From Balaenoptera acutorostrata (Eukaryota; Chordata; Mammalia; Artiodactyla; Balaenopteridae): a stretch of 64,000 nt of DNA. Position numbers and translations under genes: made by a program. The stretch spans positions 1,860,001 to 1,924,000 of the forward strand of contig NW_026646029.1 in assembly GCF_949987535.1 (NCBI RefSeq), in the 5' to 3' direction. This document shows positions 7,501 to 22,168 of the stretch, one piece after another; within the stretch, counting starts at the first letter, position 1, and every line of letters begins with the position of its first letter. A model generated the notes under the pieces. The model made no database searches and was not told the origin of the DNA. It was given only the letters and a program-made list of their open reading frames with translations.

Positions 7501-8867
7501 TTGACTGGTATGGTAGCTCAACGTTTACCTTTTCAAGGCACCTGAATTGTGCTTTCATTAGTGGCTCTTACCACGTCCCCCTTAGAATCGAGGGTACGCC
7601 TTTCTCCACAATCACGTCAGCATTTATTGTTTGCAGCATTTTTGTTGATGGCCATTCTGACTGGTGTGAGCTGATAGGTTTTTGTAATTTGGGTTTACAT
7701 GTCTGTAAAAATTCCTACAATTCATCATTTTTCCACGCCTTTTTCTTTTCTGTTAAAAGAAAAAAGAAAAAAAGTGTGAGTATAATATACCTCTTCAAAG
7801 TTTCTTTTTGGAAGGTGGCACTCTAGAATTTTTTGGTCGATTTTCGACCTCAGTATTTTTTGGAGGGCCGGTGTGATTTACAGACCTGCAATTGGTGAAT
7901 ATTTAGTGACCTCTGCAGTGGGATTAAAGCTGCTGTTGTGGGAAACGGCCACTAGGATGCAGCATTTCTCCATTCCCAAATCTGGGTACTAGGGCAGCAG
8001 AGCCGTTCTGGAAGTTGTTTGCCTAGGTTTTAAATCTGGATGGAATGTGCCAGGAAAACCCCCCATAAGTTTATGTCTCATTACTCCTAGTTCGTTGTTT
8101 TCATGTTTTCAATTGGGGTAATGGTTAGAATGTTGCTTGTCCAAGGTGTACACACTCTGGTTCATCTACATATTCTATATACCTATTTATGTAGAGATCC
8201 TCTTCCCGTGTAAATTATTACAGAGTGTTCCGTAATCCTTCCTTGCTATATGGTCGGTCTTTTTGATATATGTAGATAATATGTATTTGTATACATATGG
8301 TAACGCTAATCTTCATTTATCCATCCCCCCCACCTTTCCTTTTAGATAAGCATAGTTTTTTTTAATAAGTCTGTGATTGACTTTCTCTGTGGAAATATGT
8401 TGATTTGTGTCAGTTCTTAGATAACGCCTATAAGTGATATCATAGGATATAGGACTTTTGCTTTCCGACTTACCTCATGTTCTGTGATTATCTCCAAGAT
8501 CATCTATGGTGCCTCAAAGAGCAGTGTTTCATTGTTTTCCATGGCTAGTATTCATTGTGTACATGGACCACTTCTTCTTTATCCTTTCATCTGTTGATGG
8601 ACATTGTGGTTGCTTCACTGTCTTGTCTATTGTGAATAAGGCTGCAGTGCAGCTTTTGCAGCCCGGGTCTTCTTCATTCTGGTCTTCTCAGGTGAGAGGC
8701 CCATGGGTGCGCCTGCTGGATTGAATGGTACCTCAATTTTTCCTTTGAAACGCAGCTCCTTTCTGTTCTCATTATTGGTAGTTAACCCCTTTACATCTCA
8801 CCAGCAGCTGGAGGGTACACATTTCTCTAAAACCTCTTCAGCATTTATTGTTTGTAGACTTTTTGCC
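4435..8867 (+). repeat. Unit copy 2 (4433 bp)
   Basis: Differs from copy 1 by A at unit 35, A at 548 (BamHI site lost), A at 720, and the linked block of G at 1782, 8-C run, G at 2023 and 9-T run. It also has C at 3480 (creates a PstI site) and A at 4414. The 1 bp length difference equals one extra C minus two Ts. Confidence 0.97.
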
Positions 8868-11800
8868 AATGGTCAGTCGACTGGTGTGAGTTGAAAACTT
8901 TTTGTAGATTAGATTGCATGAGTCTAATACTTCCTGAGGTTGAGCTTTTGTCCATTTTCCTGTTTTAAAAAAGAGAGTGAGGAAAACTTACCTCTTCATA
9001 CTACCTTCTTGAAAATTTTGCCTGTTTTGAATTGTTTGTATCCATTCCCTACCTCAGCACAATTTTGAGGGCAGGTGTCCTTTACAGCCCTGAGTCCTTG
9101 TGAATGGTAAGTGACCATTAGCTGTGGGTTAAAAGCTGCTCTTGCGGGATTCGGCCACAAGGCGGCAGCATTTCTCCTTTACCAAATCTGGTTACTAGGG
9201 CAACAGAGCCTTACTGGAAGTGGTGTTCTAGGTTGTAAATTAGAATGGAATGTGCGAGGAAAAAGCCCTTTAAGTTTATGTCTCATTACTTCTTGTTGGT
9301 ATTTTTAACTTAATTTTTATTTTTTATCACAGCAAGCTTGATTACAAGGTTTTGTTTGTTCTAGGTGTGCAAGATGGGGTTCTTTCACACATATACATAT
9401 ATCTATTCTTCTTCGGATCCTTGTCCCACGTAGGTTATGACACAATGTTGAGTAGTCTTCTCTTGGTATTGCGTAGGTCTTTGGTGATTATATATTTCAC
9501 ATGTGTTTGTATCTCTCTGTTAACCTCAATATGGTAATGTATCCAATCCTCACACCTTTCCATTTGGTGAACCCTAAGTTATTTTAGTGAATCTATGATA
9601 GTGTTTCTCCGTGGAAATATCTCTGTTTGTATCATTTTTTAGGTAACACCTATATGTGATATGATAGGATATGTGTCTTTCGCTTTCTCACTTACTCCAA
9701 GTTGCGTGATTACTTCTAGGCTCATCTATGGTGCTGCAAATGGCATTGTTTCATTTTTTCACTAGCTCATAGTCCATCTGTACAGGTAGCAGTTCTTCTT
9801 TGTCCACCCATCTGTCGGTGGACTTTTTGGTTACTTCCATATCTTGGCTATTGTAATACTATGCCATGCAGATTTGCGTGCCTGTGTCCTTCCAATTCTG
9901 TCTTCTTAGTTTATAGGTCCAGGAATAGGTCTGCTGGATCCTATGGTAGCTCAATGTTTACCTTTTAAAGGCACCTCTATTCTGTTCTCCTTAGTGGCTC
10001 TTTCCAGGTTAGGTCCCACTTAAAGTGGAGGGTATGTATTTCTTCCCAGCACCCTCAGCATTTATTCTTTGTAGTTTTTGCGGATGGTTATTCTGAGTGG
10101 TGTGAGCTGATACCTCTTTGTGGTTCAATTTGCATGTGTCTCATAATGCGTTGAAATTGAGCTTTAAGACATGCCCTTTTTATTTTTCCAGCTGTGATTA
10201 GAGCTTATTTCTTCAATGTGTTTTCTTAAAGTATGTGTCACCCTTGGCAATATTTTGGCCATTATCTCCCTCAAGACATTTTGAGGGCAGGTTTCATTTA
10301 CAGCCCTGCAGTACTTGTTCATATGAAGTGACCATTAGCTCAGGCTTTAAACCTGCTTTTGCAGGTAACGGCCAGAGAGCGGCAGCCTTTCTACGTTCCC
10401 CTTGCTGGTACTAGGGAAACAGACCTACCGGCCAGTGGTGTTCTTCGGTTATAAATTCGAGTGCAATGTGCCCGGATAAACCCACAAATGTTGATGTCTC
10501 CTTGCTTTTGTTTGTTTTTAAATTTAATTTATATTTATTATTAGAGTAATATTCCATTGTGTACGTGGACCACTTCTTCTTGGTGCATTCCTCGGTTGAT
10601 GGACATTTTCATTGCTTCCGAGTGCTGGCTACGGTAAATCTTGCTGGCATACAGGTTTGCCAGCCTGGGACTTTTTGATTCTCATTTTCTCAGGTGATAG
10701 GCCAAGCAGTGGTTGTGATTGATTGACTGGTAGCTCAATGTTTCCCTTTTCAAACCACCTACATTGTGTTTTCATTAGTGGCTCTTTACATGCCCCCCCT
10801 TACAACCGAGGGTACGCATTTCTCCACCCTCCCTTCACCGTTTATTTTTTGCAGCATTTTTCCTAATGGCCATTCGGACTGCTGTGGGCTGATAGGTTTT
10901 TTTTTTTAATATGGGTATGCATGTCATTAACATTTTTAAAATTCATCATATTCCTACGCCTTTTTCTTTTCTCTTAAAAGAAAAAACCGTGAGTACAATA
11001 TAGCTCTTGAAATTGTCTTCTTCGAAGGTTGCCCTCTTCTGAATTTTTGGGTCGATTTTTGACCCCAGAAATTTTCTGGAGGGCCGGTGTCATTTACAGA
11101 ACTGCAAGTTGGTGAAAATTTAGTGACCTTTTGCAGTGGGTTCAAAGCTGCTGTTGTGGGAAACGGCCACAAGGAGGTAGCATTTCTCCATTCCCCAATC
11201 TGGGTACTAGGGCAACAGAGCCTTTCTGGAAGTCATTGCCCTAGGTTGTAAATTAGAATGGAATTTGCCAGGAGAAATCCCCATAAGTTTATGTCTCATT
11301 ACTTCTTCTTGGTTTTTAAAATTTTTTTAATCTGGGTAAAGTTTAGAATATTGTTTGTCCTAGGTGTACACAATCTGGTCCATGTGTACATTATGCATGT
11401 CTATTAATGTACAGATCCTCTTCCCATGTAAAATATGACAGTGTTCCGTCGACCTCCCTGGCTATGTGTTCGGTCTTTTTGATACATGTATATAATATGT
11501 ATTTGTATATGTATAGTAACACTGATCTTCATTTCTCAATTCCCCCCTCCTTTCCTTTTAGATGAGCATAGTTTGTTTTCTAAGCCTGTGAGTGTCTTTC
11601 TCTTTGCAAATATGTTCATCTGTGTCAGTTATTAGATAATGCCCTAAGTGATAATATAGGCTATAGGTCTTTTGCTTTCCGACCTGCTTCATGTTTTGTG
11701 ATTATCTCCAGGCTCACGTATGGTGCCTCAAAGAGCAGTGCTTCCACGTTTTCCATGGCTCATATTGAATTGTGTACATGGACCACTTCTTCTTGGTGCA

Positions 11801-13301
11801 TTCCTCTGTTGATGGACATTTTCGTTGCTTCCAAGTGTTGCCTATGGTAAATATTGCTGGAGTGCAGGATTGCCAGCCTGTGATTTTTGATTTTCATTTT
11901 CTCAGGTGATAGACCCAGCAGTGGGTATGATTGATTGACTGGTATGGTAGCTCAACGTTTACCTTTTCAAGGCACCTGAATTGTGCTTTCATTAGTGGCT
12001 CTTACCACGTCCCCCTTAGAATCGAGGGTACGCCTTTCTCCACAATCACGTCAGCATTTATTGTTTGCAGCATTTTTGTTGATGGCCATTCTGACTGGTG
12101 TGAGCTGATAGGTTTTTGTAATTTGGGTTTACATGTCTGTAAAAATTCCTACAATTCATCATTTTTCCACGCCTTTTTCTTTTCTGTTAAAAGAAAAAAG
12201 AAAAAAAGTGTGAGTATAATATACCTCTTCAAAGTTTCTTTTTGGAAGGTGGCACTCTAGAATTTTTTGGTCGATTTTCGACCTCAGTATTTTTTGGAGG
12301 GCCGGTGTGATTTACAGACCTGCAATTGGTGAATATTTAGTGACCTTTGCAGTGGGATTAAAGCTGCTGTTGTGGGAAACGGCCACTAGGATGCAGCATT
12401 TCTCCATTCCCAAATCTGGGTACTAGGGCAGCAGAGCCGTTCTGGAAGTTGTTTGCCTAGGTTTTAAATCTGGATGGAATGTGCCAGGAAAACCCCCCAT
12501 AAGTTTATGTCTCATTACTCCTAGTTCGTTGTTTTCATGTTTTCAATTGGGGTAATGGTTAGAATGTTGCTTGTCCAAGGTGTACACACTCTGGTTCATC
12601 TACATATTCTATATACCTATTTATGTAGAGATCCTCTTCCCGTGTAAATTATTACAGAGTGTTCCGTAATCCTTCCTTGCTATATGGTCGGTCTTTTTGA
12701 TATATGTAGATAATATGTATTTGTATACATATGGTAACGCTAATCTTCATTTATCCATCCCCCCCACCTTTCCTTTTAGATAAGCATAGTTTTTTTTAAT
12801 AAGTCTGTGATTGACTTTCTCTGTGGAAATATGTTGATTTGTGTCAGTTCTTAGATAACGCCTATAAGTGATATCATAGGATATAGGACTTTTGCTTTCC
12901 GACTTACCTCATGTTCTGTGATTATCTCCAAGATCATCTATGGTGCCTCAAAGAGCAGTGTTTCATTGTTTTCCATGGCTAGTATTCATTGTGTACATGG
13001 ACCACTTCTTCTTTATCCTTTCATCTGTTGATGGACATTGTGGTTGCTTCACTGTCTTGTCTATTGTGAATAAGGCTGCAGTGCAGCTTTTGCAGCCCGG
13101 GTCTTCTTCATTCTGGTCTTCTCAGGTGAGAGGCCCATGGGTGCGCCTGCTGGATTGAATGGTACCTCAATTTTTCCTTTGAAACGCAGCTCCTTTCTGT
13201 TCTCATTATTGGTAGTTAACCCCTTTACATCTCACCAGCAGCTGGAGGGTACACATTTCTCTAAAACCTCTTCAGCATTTCTTGTTTGTAGACTTTTTGC
13301 C
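8868..13301 (+). repeat. Unit copy 3 (4434 bp)
   Basis: Very close to copy 1: T at unit 35, G at 548, G at 720, the 7-C/11-T block, T at 3480 and C at 4414. It differs by C at 1259 and by the common A at 1511. I noticed no private change. Confidence 0.97.
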
Positions 13302-16300
13302 AATGGTCAGTCGACTGGTGTGAGTTGAAAACTTTATGTAGATTAGATTGCATGAGTCTAATACTTCCTGAGGTTGAGCTTTTGTCCATTTTCCTGTTTT
13401 AAAAAAGAGAGTGAGGAAAACTTACCTCTTCATACTACCTTCTTGAAAATTTTGCCTGTTTTGAATTGTTTGTATCCATTCCCTACCTCAGCACAATTTT
13501 GAGGGCAGGTGTCCTTTACAGCCCTGAGTCCTTGTGAATGGTAAGTGACCATTAGCTGTGGGTTAAAAGCTGCTCTTGCGGGATTCGGCCACAAGGCGGC
13601 AGCATTTCTCCTTTACCAAATCTGGTTACTAGGGCAACAGAGCCTTACTGGAAGTGGTGTTCTAGGTTGTAAATTAGAATGGAATGTGCGAGGAAAAAGC
13701 CCTTTAAGTTTATGTCTCATTACTTCTTGTTGGTATTTTTAACTTAATTTTTATTTTTTATCACAGCAAGCTTGATTACAAGGTTTTGTTTGTTCTAGGT
13801 GTGCAAGATGGGGTTCTTTCACACATATACATATATCTATTCTTCTTCGGATCCTTGTCCCACGTAGGTTATGACACAATGTTGAGTAGTCTTCTCTTGG
13901 TATTGCGTAGGTCTTTGGTGATTATATATTTCACATGTGTTTGTATCTCTCTGTTAACCTCAATATGGTAATGTATCCAATCCTCACACCTTTCCATTTG
14001 GTGAACCCTAAGTTATTTTAATGAATCTATGATAGTGTTTCTCCGTGGAAATATCTCTGTTTGTATCATTTTTTAGGTAACACCTATATGTGATATGATA
14101 GGATATGTGTCTTTCGCTTTCTCACTTACTCCAAGTTGCGTGATTACTTCTAGGCTCATCTATGGTGCTGCAAATGGCATTGTTTCATTTTTTCACTAGC
14201 TCATAGTCCATCTGTACAGGTAGCAGTTCTTCTTTGTCCACCCATCTGTCGGTGGACTTTTTGGTTACTTCCATATCTTGGCTATTGTAATACTATGCCA
14301 TGCAGATTTGCGTGCCTGTGTCCTTCCAATTCTGTCTTCTTAGTTTATAGGTCCAGGAATAGGTCTGCTGGATCCTATGGTAGCTCAATGTTTACCTTTT
14401 AAAGGCACCTCTATTCTGTTCTCCTTAGTGGCTCTTTCCAGGTTAGGTCCCACTTAAAGTGGAGGGTATGTATTTCTTCCCAGCACCCTCAGCATTTATT
14501 CTTTGTAGTTTTTGCGGATGGTTATTCTGAGTGGTGTGAGCTGATACCTCTTTGTGGTTCAATTTGCATGTGTCTCATAATGCGTTGAAATTGAGCTTTA
14601 AGACATGCCCTTTTTATTTTTCCAGCTGTGATTAGAGCTTATTTCTTCAATGTGTTTTCTTAAAGTATGTGTCACCCTTGGCAATATTTTGGCCATTATC
14701 TCCCTCAAGACATTTTGAGGGCAGGTTTCATTTACAGCCCTGCAGTACTTGTTCATATGAAGTGACCATTAGCTCAGGCTTTAAACCTGCTTTTGCAGGT
14801 AACGGCCAGAGAGCGGCAGCCTTTCTACGTTCCCCTTGCTGGTACTAGGGAAACAGACCTACCGGCCAGTGGTGTTCTTCGGTTATAAATTCGAGTGCAA
14901 TGTGCCCGGATAAACCCACAAATGTTGATGTCTCCTTGCTTTTGTTTGTTTTTAAATTTAATTTATATTTATTATTAGAGTAATATTCCATTGTGTACGT
15001 GGACCACTTCTTCTTGGTGCATTCCTCGGTTGATGGACATTTTCATTGCTTCCGAGTGCTGGCTACGGTAAATCTTGCTGGCGTACAGGTTTGCCAGCCT
15101 GGGACTTTTTGATTCTCATTTTCTCAGGTGATAGGCCAAGCAGTGGTTGTGATTGATTGACTGGTAGCTCAATGTTTCCCTTTTCAAACCACCTACATTG
15201 TGTTTTCATTAGTGGCTCTTTACATGCCCCCCCCTTACAACCGAGGGTACGCATTTCTCCACCCTCCCTTCACCGTTTATTTTTTGCAGCATTTTTCCTA
15301 ATGGCCATTCGGACTGCTGTGGGCGGATAGGTTTTTTTTTAATATGGGTATGCATGTCATTAACATTTTTAAAATTCATCATATTCCTACGCCTTTTTCT
15401 TTTCTCTTAAAAGAAAAAACCGTGAGTACAATATAGCTCTTGAAATTGTCTTCTTCGAAGGTTGCCCTCTTCTGAATTTTTGGGTCGATTTTTGACCCCA
15501 GAAATTTTCTGGAGGGCCGGTGTCATTTACAGAACTGCAAGTTGGTGAAAATTTAGTGACCTTTTGCAGTGGGTTCAAAGCTGCTGTTGTGGGAAACGGC
15601 CACAAGGAGGTAGCATTTCTCCATTCCCCAATCTGGGTACTAGGGCAACAGAGCCTTTCTGGAAGTCATTGCCCTAGGTTGTAAATTAGAATGGAATTTG
15701 CCAGGAGAAATCCCCATAAGTTTATGTCTCATTACTTCTTCTTGGTTTTTAAAATTTTTTTAATCTGGGTAAAGTTTAGAATATTGTTTGTCCTAGGTGT
15801 ACACAATCTGGTCCATGTGTACATTATGCATGTCTATTAATGTACAGATCCTCTTCCCATGTAAAATATGACAGTGTTCCGTCGACCTCCCTGGCTATGT
15901 GTTCGGTCTTTTTGATACATGTATATAATATGTATTTGTATATGTATAGTAACACTGATCTTCATTTCTCAATTCCCCCCTCCTTTCCTTTTAGATGAGC
16001 ATAGTTTGTTTTCTAAGCCTGTGAGTGTCTTTCTCTTTGCAAATATGTTCATCTGTGTCAGTTATTAGATAATGCCCTAAGTGATAATATAGGCTATAGG
16101 TCTTTTGCTTTCCGACCTGCTTCATGTTTTGTGATTATCTCCAGGCTCACGTATGGTGCCTCAAAGAGCAGTGCTTCCACGTTTTCCATGGCTCATATTG
16201 AATTGTGTACATGGACCACTTCTTCTTGGTGCATTCCTCTGTTGATGGACATTTTCGTTGCTTCCAAGTGTTGCCTATGGTAAATATTGCTGGAGTGCAG

Positions 16301-17734
16301 GATTGCCAGCCTGTGATTTTTGATTTTCATTTTCTCAGGTGATAGACCCAGCAGTGGGTATGATTGATTGACTGGTATGGTAGCTCAACGTTTACCTTTT
16401 CAAGGCACCTGAATTGTGCTTTCATTAGTGGCTCTTACCACGTCCCCCTTAGAATCGAGGGTACGCCTTTCTCCACAATCACGTCAGCATTTATTGTTTG
16501 CAGCATTTTTGTTGATGGCCATTCTGACTGGTGTGAGCTGATAGGTTTTTGTAATTTGGGTTTACATGTCTGTAAAAATTCCTACAATTCATCATTTTTC
16601 CACGCCTTTTTCTTTTCTGTTAAAAGAAAAAAGAAAAAAAGTGTGAGTATAATATACCTCTTCAAAGTTTCTTTTTGGAAGGTGGCACTCTAGAATTTTT
16701 TGGTCGGTTTTCGACCTCAGTATTTTTTGGAGGGCCGGTGTGATTTACAGACCTGCAATTGGTGAATATTTAGTGACCTTTGCAGTGGGATTAAAGCTGC
16801 TGTTGTGGGAAACGGCCACTAGGATGCAGCATTTCTCCATTCCCAAATCTGGGTACTAGGGCAGCAGAGCCGTTCTGGAAGTTGTTTGCCTAGGTTTTAA
16901 ATCTGGATGGAATGTGCCAGGAAAACCCCCCATAAGTTTATGTCTCATTACTCCTAGTTCGTTGTTTTCATGTTTTCAATTGGGGTAATGGTTAGAATGT
17001 TGCTTGTCCAAGGTGTACACACTCTGGTTCATCTACATATTCTATATACCTATTTATGTAGAGATCCTCTTCCCGTGTAAATTATTACAGAGTGTTCCGT
17101 AATCCTTCCTTGCTATATGGTCGGTCTTTTTGATATATGTAGATAATATGTATTTGTATACATATGGTAACGCTAATCTTCATTTATCCATCCCCCCCAC
17201 CTTTCCTTTTAGATAAGCATAGTTTTTTTTAATAAGTCTGTGATTGACTTTCTCTGTGGAAATATGTTGATTTGTGTCAGTTCTTAGATAACGCCTATAA
17301 GTGATATCATAGGATATAGGACTTTTGCTTTCCGACTTACCTCATGTTCTGTGATTATCTCCAAGATCATCTATGGTGCCTCAAAGAGCAGTGTTTCATT
17401 GTTTTCCATGGCTAGTATTCATTGTGTACATGGACCACTTCTTCTTTATCCTTTCATCTGTTGATGGACATTGTGGTTGCTTCACTGTCTTGTCTATTGT
17501 GAATAAGGCTGCAGTGCAGCTTTTGCAGCCCGGGTCTTCTTCATTCTGGTCTTCTCAGGTGAGAGGCCCATGGGTGCGCCTGCTGGATTGAATGGTACCT
17601 CAATTTTTCCTTTGAAACGCAGCTCCTTTCTGTTCTCATTATTGGTAGTTAACCCCTTTACATCTCACCAGCAGCTGGAGGGTACACATTTCTCTAAAAC
17701 CTCTTCAGCATTTCTTGTTTGTAGACTTTTTGCC
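13302..17734 (+). repeat. Unit copy 4 (4433 bp)
   Basis: Mosaic copy. The left end (A at unit 35, G at 548, A at 720, C at 1259) matches copy 10. The middle carries the 8-C/9-T linked block of copy 2, and the right end (T at 3480, C at 4414) matches copies 1 and 3. It shares G at the unit 3407 site only with copy 14. Confidence 0.97.
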
Positions 17735-20700
17735 AATGGTCAGTCGACTGGTGTGAGTTGAAAACTTTATGTAGATTAGATTGCATGAGTCTAATACTTC
17801 CTGAGGTTGAGCTTTTGTCCATTTTCCTGTTTTAAAAAAGAGAGTGAGGAAAACTTACCTCTTCATACTACCTTCTTGAAAATTTTGCCTGTTTTGAATT
17901 GTTTGTATCCATTCCCTACCTCAGCACAATTTTGAGGGCAGGTGTCCTTTACAGCCCTGAGTCCTTGTGAATGGTAAGTGACCATTAGCTGTGGGTTAAA
18001 AGCTGCTCTTGCGGGATTCGGCCACAAGGCGGCAGCATTTCTCCTTTACCAAATCTGGTTACTAGGGCAACAGAGCCTTACTGGAAGTGGTGTTCTAGGT
18101 TGTAAATTAGAATGGAATGTGCGAGGAAAAAGCCCTTTAAGTTTATGTCTCATTACTTCTTGTTGGTATTTTTAACTTAATTTTTATTTTTTATCACAGC
18201 AAGCTTGATTACAAGGTTTTGTTTGTTCTAGGTGTGCAAGATGGGGTTCTTTCACACATATACATATATCTATTCTTCTTCGGATCCTTGTCCCACGTAG
18301 GTTATGACACAATGTTGAGTAGTCTTCTCTTGGTATTGCGTAGGTCTTTGGTGATTATATATTTCACATGTGTTTGTATCTCTCTGTTAACCTCAATATG
18401 GTAATGTATCCAATCCTCACACCTTTCCATTTGGTGAACCCTAAGTTATTTTAATGAATCTATGATAGTGTTTCTCCGTGGAAATATCTCTGTTTGTATC
18501 ATTTTTTAGGTAACACCTATATGTGATATGATAGGATATGTGTCTTTCGCTTTCTCACTTACTCCAAGTTGCGTGATTACTTCTAGGCTCATCTATGGTG
18601 CTGCAAATGGCATTGTTTCATTTTTTCACTAGCTCATAGTCCATCTGTACAGGTAGCAGTTCTTCTTTGTCCACCCATCTGTCGGTGGACTTTTTGGTTA
18701 CTTCCATATCTTGGCTATTGTAATACTATGCCATGCAGATTTGCGTGCCTGTGTCCTTCCAATTCTGTCTTCTTAGTTTATAGGTCCAGGAATAGGTCTG
18801 CTGGATCCTATGGTAGCTCAATGTTTACCTTTTAAAGGCACCTCTATTCTGTTCTCCTTAGTGGCTCTTTCCAGGTTAGGTCCCACTTAAAGTGGAGGGT
18901 ATGTATTTCTTCCCAGCACCCTCAGCATTTATTCTTTGTAGTTTTTGCGGATGGTTATTCTGAGTGGTGTGAGCTGATACCTCTTTGTGGTTGAATTTGC
19001 ATGTGTCTCATAATGCGTTGAAATTGAGCTTTAAGACATGCCCTTTTTATTTTTCCAGCTGTGATTAGAGCTTATTTCTTCAATGTGTTTTCTTAAAGTA
19101 TGTGTCACCCTTGGCAATATTTTGGCCATTATCTCCCTCAAGACATTTTGAGGGCAGGTTTCATTTACAGCCCTGCAGTACTTGTTCATATGAAGTGACC
19201 ATTAGCTCAGGCTTTAAACCTGCTTTTGCAGGTAACGGCCAGAGAGCGGCAGCCTTTCTACGTTCCCCTTGCTGGTACTAGGGAAACAGACCTACCGGCC
19301 AGTGGTGTTCTTCGGTTATAAATTCGAGTGCAATGTGCCCGGATAAACCCACAAATGTTGATGTCTCCTTGCTTTTGTTTGTTTTTAAATTTAATTTATA
19401 TTTATTATTAGAGTAATATTCCATTGTGTACGTGGACCACTTCTTCTTGGTGCATTCCTCGGTTGATGGACATTTTCATTGCTTCCGAGTGCTGGCTACG
19501 GTAAATCTTGCTGGCGTACAGGTTTGCCAGCCTGGGACTTTTTGATTCTCATTTTCTCAGGTGATAGGCCAAGCAGTGGTTGTGATTGATTGACTGGTAG
19601 CTCAATGTTTCCCTTTTCAAACCACCTACATTGTGTTTTCATTAGTGGCTCTTTACATGCCCCCCCCTTACAACCGAGGGTACGCATTTCTCCACCCTCC
19701 CTTCACCGTTTATTTTTTGCAGCATTTTTCCTAATGGCCATTCGGACTGCTGTGGGCGGATAGGTTTTTTTTTAATATGGGTATGCATGTCATTAACATT
19801 TTTAAAATTCATCATATTCCTACGCCTTTTTCTTTTCTCTTAAAAGAAAAAACCGTGAGTACAATATAGCTCTTGAAATTGTCTTCTTCGAAGGTTGCCC
19901 TCTTCTGAATTTTTGGGTCGATTTTTGACCCCAGAAATTTTCTGGAGGGCCGGTGTCATTTACAGAACTGCAAGTTGGTGAAAATTTAGTGACCTTTTGC
20001 AGTGGGTTCAAAGCTGCTGTTGTGGGAAACGGCCACAAGGAGGTAGCATTTCTCCATTCCCCAATCTGGGTACTAGGGCAACAGAGCCTTTCTGGAAGTC
20101 ATTGCCCTAGGTTGTAAATTAGAATGGAATTTGCCAGGAGAAATCCCCATAAGTTTATGTCTCATTACTTCTTCTTGGTTTTTAAAATTTTTTTTAATCT
20201 GGGTAAAGTTTAGAATATTGTTTGTCCTAGGTGTACACAATCTGGTCCATGTGTACATTATGCATGTCTATTAATGTACAGATCCTCTTCCCATGTAAAA
20301 TATGACAGTGTTCCGTCGACCTCCCTGGCTATGTGTTCGGTCTTTTTGATACATGTATATAATATGTATTTGTATATGTATAGTAACACTGATCTTCATT
20401 TCTCAATTCCCCCCTCCTTTCCTTTTAGATGAGCATAGTTTGTTTTCTAAGCCTGTGAGTGTCTTTCTCTTTGCAAATATGTTCATCTGTGTCAGTTATT
20501 AGATAATGCCCTAAGTGATAATATAGGCTATAGGTCTTTTGCTTTCCGACCTGCTTCATGTTTTGTGATTATCTCCAGGCTCACGTATGGTGCCTCAAAG
20601 AGCAGTGCTTCCACGTTTTCCATGGCTCATATTGAATTGTGTACATGGACCACTTCTTCTTGGTGCATTCCTCTGTTGATGGACATTTTCGTTGCTTCCA

Positions 20701-22168
20701 AGTGTTGCCTATGGTAAATATTGCTGGAGTGCAGGATTGCCAGCCTGTGATTTTTGATTTTCATTTTCTCAGGTGATAGACCCAGCAGTGGGTATGATTG
20801 ATTGACTGGTATGGTAGCTCAACGTTTACCTTTTCAAGGCACCTGAATTGTGCTTTCATTAGTGGCTCTTACCACGTCCCCCTTAGAATCGAGGGTACGC
20901 CTTTCTCCACAATCACGTCAGCATTTATTGTTTGCAGCATTTTTGTTGATGGCCATTCTGACTGGTGTGAGCTGATAGGTTTTTGTAATTTGGGTTTACA
21001 TGTCTGTAAAAATTCCTACAATTCATCATTTTTCCACGCCTTTTTCTTTTCTGTTAAAAGAAAAAAGAAAAAAAGTGTGAGTATAATATACCTCTTCAAA
21101 GTTTCTTTTTGGAAGGTGGCACTCTAGAATTTTTTGGTCGATTTTCGACCTCAGTATTTTTTGGAGGGCCGGTGTGATTTACAGACCTGCAATTGGTGAA
21201 TATTTAGTGACCTCTGCAGTGGGATTAAAGCTGCTGTTGTGGGAAACGGCCACTAGGATGCAGCATTTCTCCATTCCCAAATCTGGGTACTAGGGCAGCA
21301 GAGCCGTTCTGGAAGTTGTTTGCCTAGGTTTTAATTCTGGATGGAATGTGCCAGGAAAACCCCCCATAAGTTTATGTCTCATTACTCCTAGTTCGTTGTT
21401 TTCATGTTTTCAATTGGGGTAATGGTTAGAATGTTGCTTGTCCAAGGTGTACACACTCTGGTTCATCTACATATTCTATATACCTATTTATGTAGAGATC
21501 CTCTTCCCGTGTAAATTATTACAGAGTGTTCCGTAATCCTTCCTTGCTATATGGTCGGTCTTTTTGATATATGTAGATAATATGTATTTGTATACATATG
21601 GTAACGCTAATCTTCATTTATCCATCCCCCCCACCTTTCCTTTTAGATAAGCATAGTTTTTTTTAATAAGTCTGTGATTGACTTTCTCTGTGGAAATATG
21701 TTGATTTGTGTCAGTTCTTAGATAACGCCTATAAGTGATATCATAGGATATAGGACTTTTGCTTTCCGACTTACCTCATGTTCTGTGATTATCTCCAAGA
21801 TCATCTATGGTGCCTCAAAGAGCAGTGTTTCATTGTTTTCCATGGCTAGTATTCATTGTGTACATGGACCACTTCTTCTTTATCCTTTCATCTGTTGATG
21901 GACATTGTGGTTGCTTCACTGTCTTGTCTATTGTGAATAAGGCTGCAGTGCAGCTTTTGCAGCCCGGGTCTTCTTCATTCTGGTCTTCTCAGGTGAGAGG
22001 CCCATGGGTGCGCCTGCTGGATTGAATGGTACCTCAATTTTTCCTTTGAAACGCAGCTCCTTTCTGTTCTCATTATTGGTAGTTAACCCCTTTACATCTC
22101 ACCAGCAGCTGGAGGGTACACATTTCTCTAAAACCTCTTCAGCATTTATTGTTTGTAGACTTTTTGCC
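17735..22168 (+). repeat. Unit copy 5 (4434 bp)
   Basis: Carries the 8-C/9-T linked block (net minus 1 bp) and a private extra T in the run at unit 2455-2461 (8 instead of 7), so its length returns to 4434. Other states: A at 35, G at 548, A at 720, G at 1259, C at 3480, T at 3601, 8-T run at 3923, A at 4414. The extra T alone opens a 61-codon frame on the minus strand, which shows how incidental the short frames are. Confidence 0.97.
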